Positions 31,715 through 40,188 of a stretch of 64,000 nt of DNA are shown one piece after another. Made by a program: the position numbers and the translations under genes. The stretch comes from Eggerthellaceae bacterium (GTDB lineage Bacteria; Actinomycetota; Coriobacteriia; Coriobacteriales; Eggerthellaceae): assembly GCA_009782615.1 (NCBI GenBank), contig WRIS01000002.1:124001-188000 (forward strand), in the 5' to 3' direction. The notes under the pieces were generated by a model. It worked only from the letters and a program-made list of their open reading frames with translations, was not told the origin of the DNA and ran no database searches. Each line of letters starts with the position of its first letter. Position 1 is the first letter of the stretch.

Positions 31715-33616
31715 ATGACCGAACAATCGAAAAACAATCAGGGCTATCCACCGCCTGAAGGGCAACCACCCATGCAACCACCCATGCAACCACCCATGCA
31801 ACCACCCATGCAACCACCCATGCAGCAGCAGTCCACTGCCCGCCATCAAGTTCATCACTCCTATATTTGGCTCGGGAGCCTACGTGCCATATTTACCCTT
31901 ATTGTGGTATTTCTCATCTATGGTTTCGCTGCTCTCATGAATGGCATATCTGAACTGGTCACGGGACAAGGTTCAAACGAGATGCTTATTATGGGAGGCA
32001 TCACGGTGTTGCTCTTGGCGCTCATTGTTGGTCTGGTGTTTTTTACACAACGTCTTTCCTATAAACATCTGTGGTACGAACTGGGGGCAGAAGAATTCAG
32101 CCTATATTCGGGCATCTTCAACAAAAAGAAGGTACACGTCCCCTATCAGCGCGTACAGTCGGTGAATCAGCGGGCAAGTCTTACGCAGCGGCTTTTCGGT
32201 GTGTGCACGGTGCACATCGACACAGCTGGTGGTGCGAGCAATAAGGCGGTAGTCGTACCCTATGTGCGCAAGGCTGATGCCGAATGGTTACGCTCGGAAA
32301 TGTTTGCGCGCAAGGAATATCTTTTAGGTGCGCAAACGGGAGCGCCCATGCAGCAAGCAAGCACGCACATCGCACAACAAGCAAGCACGCAAACCCCCGC
32401 GCAAGCCACACAAGCACCAGCAGGCGCTGCCCACAACATACTCGACACCCCCGCGAACATAATGGCGGATGCGCGCGGCGTTTTCGGAGGTGCCCGCGTT
32501 GAATCCGCAGCCGCCAGTTACGAATACGGTCTCTCAAACAAGGAACTTGTCTTTACGGGTCTTTCAAACAATACGAGTTTTGCGCTCGTGGCTCTTGCGG
32601 TGGTAGGCTCACTTGCTGCTTTTGCGGCCCAAGCGCTCAGCTTGTTTTTTGGAGACAGTTTCTATGAACAAGGCTTCAGTCTTTTGGTAAAAGCGTTTAC
32701 TGGTCAAGTCGTTTGGGCAATCGTGGTGCCGCTCGTGGTAGTCATTTTCGTAGTCTGGGCGGCTTCGCTTATTGGTACCTGCGTTTCTTATGGGGGCTTC
32801 AAGGCACGTCGCCGCCAAAATCGTATCGAAGTTGAATACGGTCTTTTGCAACACCAGTTCCACGGAGTAGACATCGACCGAGTACAGTCGGTTATCCTCA
32901 AGCAAAGCTTTATTCGACGCTTAATTGGCTATTGCGAACTGTCGCTAGGAAAAATTGAAGCCCAGGTCGATAATTCGCAGAACACAAACTACAACTCCAC
33001 CAACCTCAACATCCAAAAAGGGCTTATAATCCACCCCTTCGTGAAAATGAGCAAGGTTCCCGAAATTCTCGCAGGACTTGTTCCTGAATTCGCCGATGTG
33101 CCGACTGAGACCATCAAACTTCCCAAGGTGGCGTTGCGCCGTGCACTTATTCGTCGATGCATTCTCAAAGGCGGCGGCTTTTGGACGGCTGTCGCAGTAG
33201 CTATCGCGCACATCATCTTGGTGCTTGTGGCAACCGTCAGCCCTGAAGTATACGGGGCGCTTCCCGCCATCAAGACTATCGCCACGGTGCTCTATGTGAC
33301 GTGCGCCTTTATCATTGTGATGGAAGCCATCAATGCGGTGCTGTGGTATCGCAGTTCAAGTTTTGCGTTCAACAGGAATTTCATGCAGATATCAAACGGC
33401 GGCTTTTCTCGTGAAAGCGTCAGCTTTCCTCGCAAAAAGATACAATACGGCTACGGGAGAACGACTCCTTTCCAGCGTGCGGCAAAGGTCGCTACCATCA
33501 ACGCAAGAACGGCGGCAGGCGTTGGGGGGACAACAATATCCTTGATGGATGCTTATGAAGAAGATGTCCGAACATGGCTGAATTGGCTTATTCCGCGCCA
33601 CGATAGGGTAGAGTGA
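31715..33616 (+). CDS. PH-like (bPH2, YdbT-type) membrane protein with three PH domains
   Basis: 633 residues. The N-terminal 45 residues are Pro/Gln-rich with five QPPM repeats, followed by two TM helices. PH domain 1 (GAEEFSLYSGIFNKKKVHVP) precedes an Ala/Gln/Thr-rich linker. Two TM helices and PH domain 2 (EVEYGLLQHQFHGVDIDRVQ) come next, then two more helices and PH domain 3 (SFAFNRNFMQISNGGF). This matches the three-domain YdbT architecture, with a longer linker than usual. Strict coupling to the YdbS-type gene implies a complex. Confidence 0.9.
   Translation: MTEQSKNNQGYPPPEGQPPMQPPMQPPMQPPMQPPMQQQSTARHQVHHSYIWLGSLRAIFTLIVVFLIYGFAALMNGISELVTGQGSNEMLIMGGITVLLLALIVGLVFFTQRLSYKHLWYELGAEEFSLYSGIFNKKKVHVPYQRVQSVNQRASLTQRLFGVCTVHIDTAGGASNKAVVVPYVRKADAEWLRSEMFARKEYLLGAQTGAPMQQASTHIAQQASTQTPAQATQAPAGAAHNILDTPANIMADARGVFGGARVESAAASYEYGLSNKELVFTGLSNNTSFALVALAVVGSLAAFAAQALSLFFGDSFYEQGFSLLVKAFTGQVVWAIVVPLVVVIFVVWAASLIGTCVSYGGFKARRRQNRIEVEYGLLQHQFHGVDIDRVQSVILKQSFIRRLIGYCELSLGKIEAQVDNSQNTNYNSTNLNIQKGLIIHPFVKMSKVPEILAGLVPEFADVPTETIKLPKVALRRALIRRCILKGGGFWTAVAVAIAHIILVLVATVSPEVYGALPAIKTIATVLYVTCAFIIVMEAINAVLWYRSSSFAFNRNFMQISNGGFSRESVSFPRKKIQYGYGRTTPFQRAAKVATINARTAAGVGGTTISLMDAYEEDVRTWLNWLIPRHDRVE
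31763..31822. repeat. Five tandem copies of a 12-base unit
   Basis: CAACCACCCATG repeated five times without change, encoding five QPPM units at the N-terminus of the YdbT-type protein. Perfect identity suggests recent expansion and possible copy-number variation without frame loss. Confidence 0.9.
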
Positions 33617-33656
33617 ACATCGCGAACAAGGTGATAGACAACACGGCAAAGGCAGA

Positions 33657-34442
33657 GTGGACCCTATGAACAAGGCATCGGACGGCGCTGCAAGCAATAC
33701 GATGAACAATACTATGAACACCGCGATAAACGGCGCAATCAATACTGCGGCAAATACTGCAACAAAAGATGTCGCAGGAAAATCAAAGGGAAAGTCGCGC
33801 GAAAAGCGAAGCGCCCGCGAATATATCCTCGGGGAAGAAATCGCCAATTCGGTGAGTCACGGTATCGGCGCTCTTTTAGCCATCGCGGGGCTGGTTATTC
33901 TTATCGTTTTAGCGGTAAAACATGGTGGCGGAATACATCTTTTCGCCGCGCTCGTCTATGGCATAACCATGGTGCTCGAATACCTGATGTCAACGCTTTA
34001 TCATGCCCTTGCGGTTGAAAAGGCGAAAAGGGTCTTCAAGGTTCTCGACCACAGTTTTATCTATCTGTTTATTGCGGGTTCATATACCCCGTTTTGCCTG
34101 ATTACCCTTGCGAACAATGGTGGAATTTGGCTTGCTGCCTTGGTGTGGGGGCTTGCCTTGGCAGGTGTTGCCTGCGAAGCGTTTTGGGTATTTCGTCCGC
34201 GCTGGATATCGGCGGTGCTCTACCTGCTTTTAGGCTGGTGTGTTGTGTGGTTTTTACCGACCCTTGTCTCTTTGTTGCCTGTTGGCGGCTTTTGGCTTTT
34301 GCTCGCGGGAGGTTTTTGCTACACCGTTGGATGCATCTTTTACGTCTTGAAAAAAGTTCCCTATATGCACTCAATTTTCCACGTGTTCGTTTTAGCGGGA
34401 ACAATTTGTCAGTTTTTCGCCATCGTGTTCTATGTGATTTAG
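33657..34442 (+). CDS. Hemolysin III family protein (YqfA/PAQR-like)
   Basis: 261 residues. After a disordered 55-residue N-terminus rich in Asn, Ala and Thr come seven TM helices with the hemolysin III/PAQR conserved residues: SVSHGIGALL, YLMSTLYHAL, VLDHSFIYLFIAGSYTPF and the terminal SIFHVFVLAGTICQFFAI. These are putative metal-dependent hydrolases (ceramidase-like) of the membrane. The start may be GTG 33657 (AAAGG 5 bases away) or ATG 33666. It follows the PH-domain genes on the same strand. Confidence 0.9.
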   Translation: MDPMNKASDGAASNTMNNTMNTAINGAINTAANTATKDVAGKSKGKSREKRSAREYILGEEIANSVSHGIGALLAIAGLVILIVLAVKHGGGIHLFAALVYGITMVLEYLMSTLYHALAVEKAKRVFKVLDHSFIYLFIAGSYTPFCLITLANNGGIWLAALVWGLALAGVACEAFWVFRPRWISAVLYLLLGWCVVWFLPTLVSLLPVGGFWLLLAGGFCYTVGCIFYVLKKVPYMHSIFHVFVLAGTICQFFAIVFYVI

Positions 34443-34502
34443 GATGGTGTGAACTTTGGAAACACTCGCACGAGAGGCAACCGCACGAGGGGCACGCACG
34501 CT

Positions 34503-35930
34503 ATGAGCACCACAGCAAGCATCATCGTTATTGTCGCCCTCATTTTGCTCAATGGGCTTTTTGCGGCATCAGAAGAAGCAATCTTACGAGCCAGACGGGC
34601 GCTGTTGGAAAAGGAAGCCGAGGAAGGAAACAGGCAATCCAAGCGCGCAGAACGCCTGGTAAGCGCATCCGACAAGGTGCTTCCTGCAATTCAAGCATCC
34701 GTCGTCTTGGTTGGTTTTTGTGTTGCAGCCATAGCGGCACTCAACCTTTCGCCCCCGCTGTCCGCATGGTTTGAAGCTTTCAATCTTGATTGGCTTACTG
34801 CGGTTGCTCCTATACTCGCACCGATTATCGTTGTATTGGCAACTGCCTATCTCTATCTTGTTTTCGGCGAACTTTTCCCGAAAGCAATCGCCCTTGCCGA
34901 CGTTGAACGAGCAGCAAAATCTGTCGCCGCCCCCTTAAGTCTTGTACGAACGCTGATGCTTCCGCTTACCGCCGTAGCGCTGGCTTCCGCGCACGTACTT
35001 GCAAGAATCTTTCGTGTAGAGGGCAACAATACGCGCCTGGGCGTTTCCGAAGAAGAAATAAAAAACATCGTCACCGACAATCCCGAACTGCTCGATGACG
35101 AAAAGCGCATGATTCATGAAATCATCGACTTGGGCGACATGACGGTGCGCGAAGTGATGACCCCGCGTGTTGACATGATTCTTGCGCAAGACTCAGAAAC
35201 CGTCCGTCAGGTGATTGAGCGCATGCGTGGCACAGGCTATTCGCGCCTGCCCATCTTCCATGAAAACCACGACAGCATTGTGGGCATCGCGCACTTTAAG
35301 GATCTGGTCGGACCGCTCATGGAAGGCAAAGAGGACGACCCAGTTGCCAAATACATGTTCGAGGCGTTTTTCGTTCCCGAAACAAAGGATATGTATCCAC
35401 TCCTCTCCGAAATGCAAACAAATCGGCAACAAATGGCTATCGTCGTTGATGAATACGGTGGCACTGATGGTTTAATTACGATTGAAGACATCATCGAGGA
35501 AATCGTTGGCGAAATTGTCGACGAAACCGATTCCGACGACAGCTATATCATTCAGCTTTCAGATGACGAATGGCTGGTTGATGGGCGCTATCCTTGCGAA
35601 GATGCCCTCGAGCTAGGCTTGCCAGTAAAAATATCCGATGATTACGAAACGGTTGCTGGTTGGCTTATGGATGAGGCAGGCATTGTTTTGCAGGTGGGCG
35701 ATGAATTTGAAGTTGACGGGTTCTTCTTCAAAATTCAGGCTATGCGTCGCCGTCGCATATCGAAGATTCGAGTGAAGCGTCTTTTGGCTGACGAGCGCCG
35801 TGAAAATGCGCCGACATCTGCAAAGGCAGGTGAGCCGAAAGGAAAAGAAGGGGCACAGGGCACACAAGGTGCAGACAGCAAAAGCGACAGCGCAAGCAAA
35901 GAAGCGAAAAGAGCAGGAACCGACACCTAG
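34503..35930 (+). CDS. CNNM/CorC (HlyC/CorC) family transporter-associated protein
   Basis: 475 residues from ATG at 34503, where GAGGGG lies 10 bases upstream; a GTG at 34449 would add an Arg/Thr-rich 18-residue lead. Domains in order are a DUF21 (CNNM) membrane domain of about 4 TM (1-190), a CBS pair (MTVREVMTPRVDMILAQ ... GYSRLPIFHENHDSIVGIAH ... MAIVVDEYGGTDGLI), a CorC_HlyC domain (about 335-425) and a Lys/Ala/Glu-rich tail of 50 residues. Homologues are linked to Mg2+ or Co2+ efflux. A second family member is at 53040-54365. Confidence 0.92.
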   Translation: MSTTASIIVIVALILLNGLFAASEEAILRARRALLEKEAEEGNRQSKRAERLVSASDKVLPAIQASVVLVGFCVAAIAALNLSPPLSAWFEAFNLDWLTAVAPILAPIIVVLATAYLYLVFGELFPKAIALADVERAAKSVAAPLSLVRTLMLPLTAVALASAHVLARIFRVEGNNTRLGVSEEEIKNIVTDNPELLDDEKRMIHEIIDLGDMTVREVMTPRVDMILAQDSETVRQVIERMRGTGYSRLPIFHENHDSIVGIAHFKDLVGPLMEGKEDDPVAKYMFEAFFVPETKDMYPLLSEMQTNRQQMAIVVDEYGGTDGLITIEDIIEEIVGEIVDETDSDDSYIIQLSDDEWLVDGRYPCEDALELGLPVKISDDYETVAGWLMDEAGIVLQVGDEFEVDGFFFKIQAMRRRRISKIRVKRLLADERRENAPTSAKAGEPKGKEGAQGTQGADSKSDSASKEAKRAGTDT

Positions 35931-36014
35931 GCGGCATAGAGCCACCGCGCCTTCTTCCTACCGGAGCCGTTGACAGACAAGAAATACGGCTTGAAACACG
36001 TAAAAGGAGAAGGT

Positions 36015-37136
36015 TTGAATCCAGAACAAAAACTCTATCGTTCCCAAAAACGCCTCATTGGTGGTGTTTGTTCGGGTATTTCGGAATACTTTGGCATTGA
36101 CCCCATCATCGCACAGGTTCTTACGGTTATCCTCACGCTGGTAACGGGAGGGCTTTTCGCTATTCCTTATATTGCTTTGTGGGTGATTCTTCCCTTGGCA
36201 CCAAGCGAAAGCGAGCCAGTCGAGGTTCATCCGCATGAAGCATACTCTGACACGTATGGAAAAACTCCCTACTATCAGGTGAAAACGGATGATGAAATAA
36301 CCATGCCCGCAACTCAGGCGGCGGAATCTGCGGCACAAGCAGCAGCACAGGCGGCGGCACAGGTGGCAACACAAGCAGCAGCACAAGCAGCAGCACAGGC
36401 GGCGGCACAAGCAGGGAGGGTAGCAGAACCCTCGGTACAAGTAGCAGAACCTGCAGTACAAGTAGTGGAGCCTGTCCCTCAAGCAGCACCCGCACCCGCA
36501 CCTGCACCTGCACCTGCACAAGCGCCCTATTACGCGGCACCGCAGCCTTTTGATGCGAACCAACCGTATGCGGCTTCGGCGGCTTCCATACCGACCCCCG
36601 TTGCGACCGCACGTCCCGATGTTGTTCAAGCGAATCCCGACACCGACAAAAGAATGGCAAGCGGAGCCTTTTGGGTTGGCCTCATCTTGCTTTTTATTGG
36701 GGTAACAGCCCTGCTCGGTCAGTTCATTCCAGGAGTCGGTTGGTGGCAGTTTTGGCCCCTTATTCTGGTGATAGGCGGTATTGGGCAGATGGTAATACCA
36801 GGGAAAAAGGGCTATCGCATGACGCATTTCGTCAATGGGCTTATGACCTTTTCCTTCGGGGTTGCGGCGCTGTTGATAAGCCTTGATGTCGTAAGCATTG
36901 CAAGTCTCAGACCAATCTTTACCCATTTATGGCCGATGCTCATTATTATGTGCGGCTTCTTTGTGCTCGGCGGAGCGCTCAAGATGCCGCTATTTACGTT
37001 TGCCGCTGGCCTTACCTTTGTAGCGTTTTGCGTTGTCGGGCTTGGATGGTTTTCAATACCAGGATCTACGGATGCCCTTCATTTCCTTTTACCAGGTGGA
37101 CAAGGGTTTACCTGGGGAATAAATCCTTGGAGGTAG
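36015..37136 (+). CDS. PspC domain protein with Ala/Gln and Ala/Pro repeat linker
   Basis: 373 residues from TTG at 36015, where AAGGAG lies 5 bases upstream; an earlier TTG at 35970 is possible. A PspC unit comes first (LYRSQKRLIGGVCSGISEYFGID, then helix VLTVILTLVTGGLFAIPYIALWVILPLAP). A 90-residue low-complexity linker of AAQ and AP repeats follows, and then four to five TM helices (GLILLFIGVTALLGQF onward) as in DUF5668-type phage-shock relatives. It is directly followed by a second PspC gene. Probably a membrane-stress sensor; the partner is inferred. Confidence 0.87.
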   Translation: MNPEQKLYRSQKRLIGGVCSGISEYFGIDPIIAQVLTVILTLVTGGLFAIPYIALWVILPLAPSESEPVEVHPHEAYSDTYGKTPYYQVKTDDEITMPATQAAESAAQAAAQAAAQVATQAAAQAAAQAAAQAGRVAEPSVQVAEPAVQVVEPVPQAAPAPAPAPAPAQAPYYAAPQPFDANQPYAASAASIPTPVATARPDVVQANPDTDKRMASGAFWVGLILLFIGVTALLGQFIPGVGWWQFWPLILVIGGIGQMVIPGKKGYRMTHFVNGLMTFSFGVAALLISLDVVSIASLRPIFTHLWPMLIIMCGFFVLGGALKMPLFTFAAGLTFVAFCVVGLGWFSIPGSTDALHFLLPGGQGFTWGINPWR

Positions 37137-37140
37137 CATC

Positions 37141-37566
37141 ATGAGCCCTGAACCTTCCAACCGCCCCAAATCAACCCAAGCTGCTATTATTTTTGGCGTA
37201 GCGCTTATCGCCTTTGGTATCTATAAGATTTTCGAGAAACTTTTTAGCCTTGGATGGTGGGAGCCCCTGCGCTCTATGTTCTCCTCGTTCTTCTTCATTG
37301 TTTGGCCGCTTCTTTTAATAGGTGCAGGAATATTTTTCGTATTGGCTGCGAAAACAGGGAAGCTCAAAGGCCTTTCTTTTGACTTGAGCACCCCCTTAAG
37401 AAGAAGCGTTGTCGACAAGCGAATTTCAGGACTTTGCGGGGGTGTCGCACAATACCTCGGAGTCGATTCAACCATTGTTCGTATTCTTGCCGTTGTTTTG
37501 CTGGTGATAGCACCGCCGCTTACCTTGCTGGTTTATTTTATTGCTTCTCTCATCGTCCCTCGTTAG
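37141..37566 (+). CDS. PspC domain protein
   Basis: 141 residues. Two TM helices lie in the N-terminal half (about 12-28 and 44-65), followed by a PspC domain at the C-terminus: LRRSVVDKRISGLCGGVAQYLGVDSTIVR and the helix ILAVVLLVIAPPLTLLVYFIASLIVP. The ATG has TTGGAGG upstream and lies 4 bases after the preceding PspC gene, so the two are translated together. The domain order (helices first, PspC last) is the reverse of its neighbour. Confidence 0.9.
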   Translation: MSPEPSNRPKSTQAAIIFGVALIAFGIYKIFEKLFSLGWWEPLRSMFSSFFFIVWPLLLIGAGIFFVLAAKTGKLKGLSFDLSTPLRRSVVDKRISGLCGGVAQYLGVDSTIVRILAVVLLVIAPPLTLLVYFIASLIVPR

Positions 37567-37784
37567 GTGCCAAGAAGCGCTTTCGGATGCATTCAAGGCG
37601 AAACAGGAGAGGAACAGAAACGAGATAAATGCGGAACAGGGGCGCGACAAAGGCGGGCTTCATGCACAACAAAGAGGGTTCAACAAAAGCAAACAAAAGG
37701 CAGCAAAATGCCCTGCGGTTATAGAACAAAGCGTGGAGTATTCTTCATATGATTGTGAGTTTAGGCATCCTGGGGTAAAATAAG
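37567..37784. other. Gene-free stretch after the PspC operon
   Basis: About 220 bases with purine-rich low-complexity sequence. A 61-codon open frame exists but has no ribosome site and no recognisable sequence. I see nothing functional until the structured leader that begins at 37785. Confidence 0.5.
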
Positions 37785-37886
37785 TCAGGTCAAAACAACA
37801 TACCGTGCTTTTCGACAGCAATCCTCCCCCATAATTTAGCAGGCTGTCACCGCTTTAGCGGTTAGCTTGGCTTCTGTTTGACCTGA
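37785..37886 (+). promoter_or_regulatory. Candidate structured leader (three-way junction) of the muralytic gene
   Basis: TCAGGTCAAAACA (37785-37797) pairs with TGTTTGACCTGA (37875-37886), with one bulged base, as a closing helix. Inside it are two hairpins: GACAGC (37814-37819) with GCTGTC (37843-37848), and ACCGC (37849-37853) with GCGGT (37858-37862) around loop TTTA. The result is a three-way junction of about 100 bases ending 10 bases before the AAAGGG ribosome site of the next gene. This is the geometry of a translation-controlling riboswitch, but no known class was recognised. Confidence 0.4.
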
Positions 37887-37910
37887 TAGTGTGTGAAAGG
37901 GTACTTTGGT

Positions 37911-38711
37911 TTGGTAAACAATAGATACAGTAGGGCAAGAAAGTCTCGCAGGGGCTTCGTTTTCGTTGTGGGCACCCTCGTTTGTGCCGTAGCCGCCTTA
38001 GCGGTGGGTCTTGGCATGAACGTTGTTTTTGCGGGTGCTGGCGACACAACGGTTTCAACGCTGGGTTTGGATAAAACCTATACGCTGGACGGTTCTTCCC
38101 GTGACACCATAGAACAAGATGAATTTGCGATTGACGAAGGTTCGCTTCTTTCGAAAACAGCGAATCGCAATATCGACAAGGCTGTCGACCAGATGCTTGC
38201 AAAAGAAGAGGCCGACAGAAAAGCAGCTGAAGAGGCTCGTCGTATTGCTGAAGCCGCAAAGAAGAAGGAACTAGAAGAATTGCAGGCACGTTCTGCGGGC
38301 GACGCTGCCGCAGCTGGTCTTGAAGCGGTTGACTGGACTTTAAGCCACGACGAATTTGTGAATCACTGGGGAAATCGCATCGACGCTTTTCTGGCAGGAT
38401 TCCCCCTGGCGGGGCAAGGGCGTGCTTTTGCTGAAGCTGCCTGGAATTATGGGATAGACCCACGTCTTTCTGTGGCAATTTCTAACACCGAAAGCACCCG
38501 AGGCCAGGCCTGCTCGGTTTCCTATAACGCTTGGGGTTGGGGGCCGCACATTGCCTTCTCAAGCTGGGAAGAGGGAATTGATACCCACGCAAGAGGGCTG
38601 AAAGCTGGCGGCTACGGTCCCATGATTACGTTTGCGGGTGCACAAAGATATTGCCCTCCCACGGCTGATTCTTGGTATCGCAACACCATTTACGCCATGA
38701 GCCAAATATAG
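37911..38711 (+). CDS. Membrane-anchored lysozyme-like (muralytic-type) protein
   Basis: 266 residues from TTG at 37911 (AAAGGG 9 bases upstream); GTG at 37893 has no ribosome site. A TM anchor lies at about 16-40 (VFVVGTLVCAVAALAVGLGM). A Ser/Thr/Asp linker follows, then a Lys/Glu/Ala coiled coil (about 98-130). The C-terminal domain contains the lysozyme-like core EAAWNYGIDPRLSVAISNTE, with the Glu in NTES as candidate catalytic acid, then SVSYNAWGWG and DTHARGLKAGGYGPM. It would act on peptidoglycan outside the membrane; activity is inferred from the fold-like pattern. Confidence 0.8.
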   Translation: MVNNRYSRARKSRRGFVFVVGTLVCAVAALAVGLGMNVVFAGAGDTTVSTLGLDKTYTLDGSSRDTIEQDEFAIDEGSLLSKTANRNIDKAVDQMLAKEEADRKAAEEARRIAEAAKKKELEELQARSAGDAAAAGLEAVDWTLSHDEFVNHWGNRIDAFLAGFPLAGQGRAFAEAAWNYGIDPRLSVAISNTESTRGQACSVSYNAWGWGPHIAFSSWEEGIDTHARGLKAGGYGPMITFAGAQRYCPPTADSWYRNTIYAMSQI

Positions 38712-38747
38712 GTATCTTACGAAGCGTTGTTCATAGAGAGACAAGTA

Positions 38748-38769
38748 ACGAGGCGCAAGCCTCGTTTTT
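38748..38769 (+). terminator. Rho-independent terminator after the muralytic gene
   Basis: ACGAGGC, loop GCAA, GCCTCGT and then TTTT. It lies 36 bases after the stop and separates this gene from the trkA pair. Confidence 0.92.
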
Positions 38770-38813
38770 CGTTGTAAAATGATAAAAGAGTATCGATAAG
38801 CGAAAGGAAGCGG

Positions 38814-39473
38814 ATGAGTAACGTCATCGTTGTTGGTTGTGGGAGAGTTGGCTCTCGTCTCGCGACCATGCTTTCTGACAATGGGGACAACGTTTGCGTG
38901 GTCGACAGTAACGCAGACCCTTTTGAGAAACTGGGGCGCGGCTTTAACGGGTCAACCGTACAAGGCCTTGGTTTTGACGAAGAAACACTTCTCAAGGCGG
39001 GCATCGAAGAATGTGATGTCTTAGCGGCAGTTACGAATTTCGACAACACAAACCTCATGATTGCCGAAGTGGCGAGCCGTCTTTTTGAAGTACCTCACGT
39101 GATTTCTCGCCTTGATAATTCAGACCACGAACGAGCGTATATGCAACTGGGGATAGACTATGTGTGTGGAACATCTCTTGCTGCAGAAGATATGTTCTCA
39201 AAGATAGTTGTGGGGCATGGCAGCCACGTTGAAACGTTTGGCGAATTTGAGGTACTGCGTTTCTCCCTCGACTTACACGCGATGAATAAAAAAACCGTGC
39301 GCGTTTCCGATTTGGAACGTGACCACGATGTGCGTATTGTGGCTTTCGAGCGCGGGGACGGGTCGGCAAGTTCTATCCCGAAGAGCGATTCTGTGCTCTA
39401 TCACGGAGACACTCTTTTAGTCTGCATTCGCCACGAATTGATAGATTCGTTTGCGCGCTATATTCAGGATTAG
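38814..39473 (+). CDS. trkA: TrkA-type K+ channel regulatory protein (first of a pair)
   Basis: 219 residues. TrkA_N Rossmann (RCK) domain: VIVVGCGRVGSRLATML (GxGxxG), acidic DSN at the end of strand 2, CDVLAAVTNFDNTNLMIAEVA and ISRLDNSDHERAY. A TrkA_C domain follows (about 140-219; DGSASSIPKSDSVLYHGDTLLVCI). Such proteins bind NAD(H) or ATP on the cytoplasmic side of TrkH/KtrB and gate K+ flow. No TrkH or KtrB gene is in the window. ATG with AAAGGAAG upstream. It ends 10 bases before the second TrkA gene. Confidence 0.92.
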   Translation: MSNVIVVGCGRVGSRLATMLSDNGDNVCVVDSNADPFEKLGRGFNGSTVQGLGFDEETLLKAGIEECDVLAAVTNFDNTNLMIAEVASRLFEVPHVISRLDNSDHERAYMQLGIDYVCGTSLAAEDMFSKIVVGHGSHVETFGEFEVLRFSLDLHAMNKKTVRVSDLERDHDVRIVAFERGDGSASSIPKSDSVLYHGDTLLVCIRHELIDSFARYIQD

Positions 39474-39483
39474 GGGTGGAGGC

Positions 39484-40155
39484 ATGAATATTGTCATTGC
39501 AGGTGGAGGAAAGATAGGCGAATATCTTGCCACGGTTTTACTCAAAAGTAAAAATGACGTGGTCATTATCGAAAAAAACCAAACTACTGCCGATCGCCTT
39601 GCAGTGACCCTTTCAGGTAACTACCTGGTGATAGAAGGGGATGGCTGCGACTCTCGGTATCAAGAAGATGCGGGAATTCGCCGCGCCGACATTTTTGTTG
39701 CGACCACGGGTCAAGACGATGCCAATCTGGTTTCGTGCGAAATTGCCCAGCGGATATTCGGCGTTTCACGCTGTATCGCGCGCGTGAATAATCCGAAGAA
39801 TTTGAGAATCTTTCGCGAGGTGGGTATTGAGTGCGTTTCGTCAACCACCTTGATTGCGAGCTTGATAGAAGAAGAAGCACTTTTAGGAAGCGTGAGCATT
39901 GCTTCGTCGCTGCGCCACGGCAACGTGTTGCTCTCAGAAATTACCGTTCCGAAGATGAAGCATCATAACAACGAAAACGGGGTGCTTGTGGGGGATGTCA
40001 CTATGCCCGCGCAAAGCATTATCGTAGCCGTTTCATCAAAGGATGGGGTTGAAGTTGTAAGCCCGCGCACGCCGCTTTTCCCTGGAGATACGGTTGTTGT
40101 TGTCGCAGATGAAAGCATTCTTGATAAGGTGAGAGCCGCTTTCAGATTGTTGTAG
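39484..40155 (+). CDS. trkA: TrkA-type K+ channel regulatory protein (second of a pair)
   Basis: 223 residues from ATG at 39484, with AGGGG 7 bases upstream; an earlier start overlaps the first gene. TrkA_N: NIVIAGGGKIGEYLATVLL, EKNQTTADRLAV, ADIFVATTGQDDANLVSCEIA. TrkA_C: VLVGDVTMPAQSIIVAVSS through LFPGDTVVVVADE. Two tandem RCK proteins of unequal sequence suggest a heteromeric gating ring, as in the actinobacterial CeoB/CeoC pair. The channel subunit must be encoded elsewhere. Confidence 0.92.
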   Translation: MNIVIAGGGKIGEYLATVLLKSKNDVVIIEKNQTTADRLAVTLSGNYLVIEGDGCDSRYQEDAGIRRADIFVATTGQDDANLVSCEIAQRIFGVSRCIARVNNPKNLRIFREVGIECVSSTTLIASLIEEEALLGSVSIASSLRHGNVLLSEITVPKMKHHNNENGVLVGDVTMPAQSIIVAVSSKDGVEVVSPRTPLFPGDTVVVVADESILDKVRAAFRLL

Positions 40156-40188
40156 GTTTATAAGAGGCGTTTGAACGAAAGGGATACG

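Noticed and set aside
35958-36926. 322-codon minus-strand Cys/Arg-rich frame
   Set aside because: Antisense of the Ala/Gln repeat in the PspC gene; composition is explained by the repeat and there is no domain or ribosome site.
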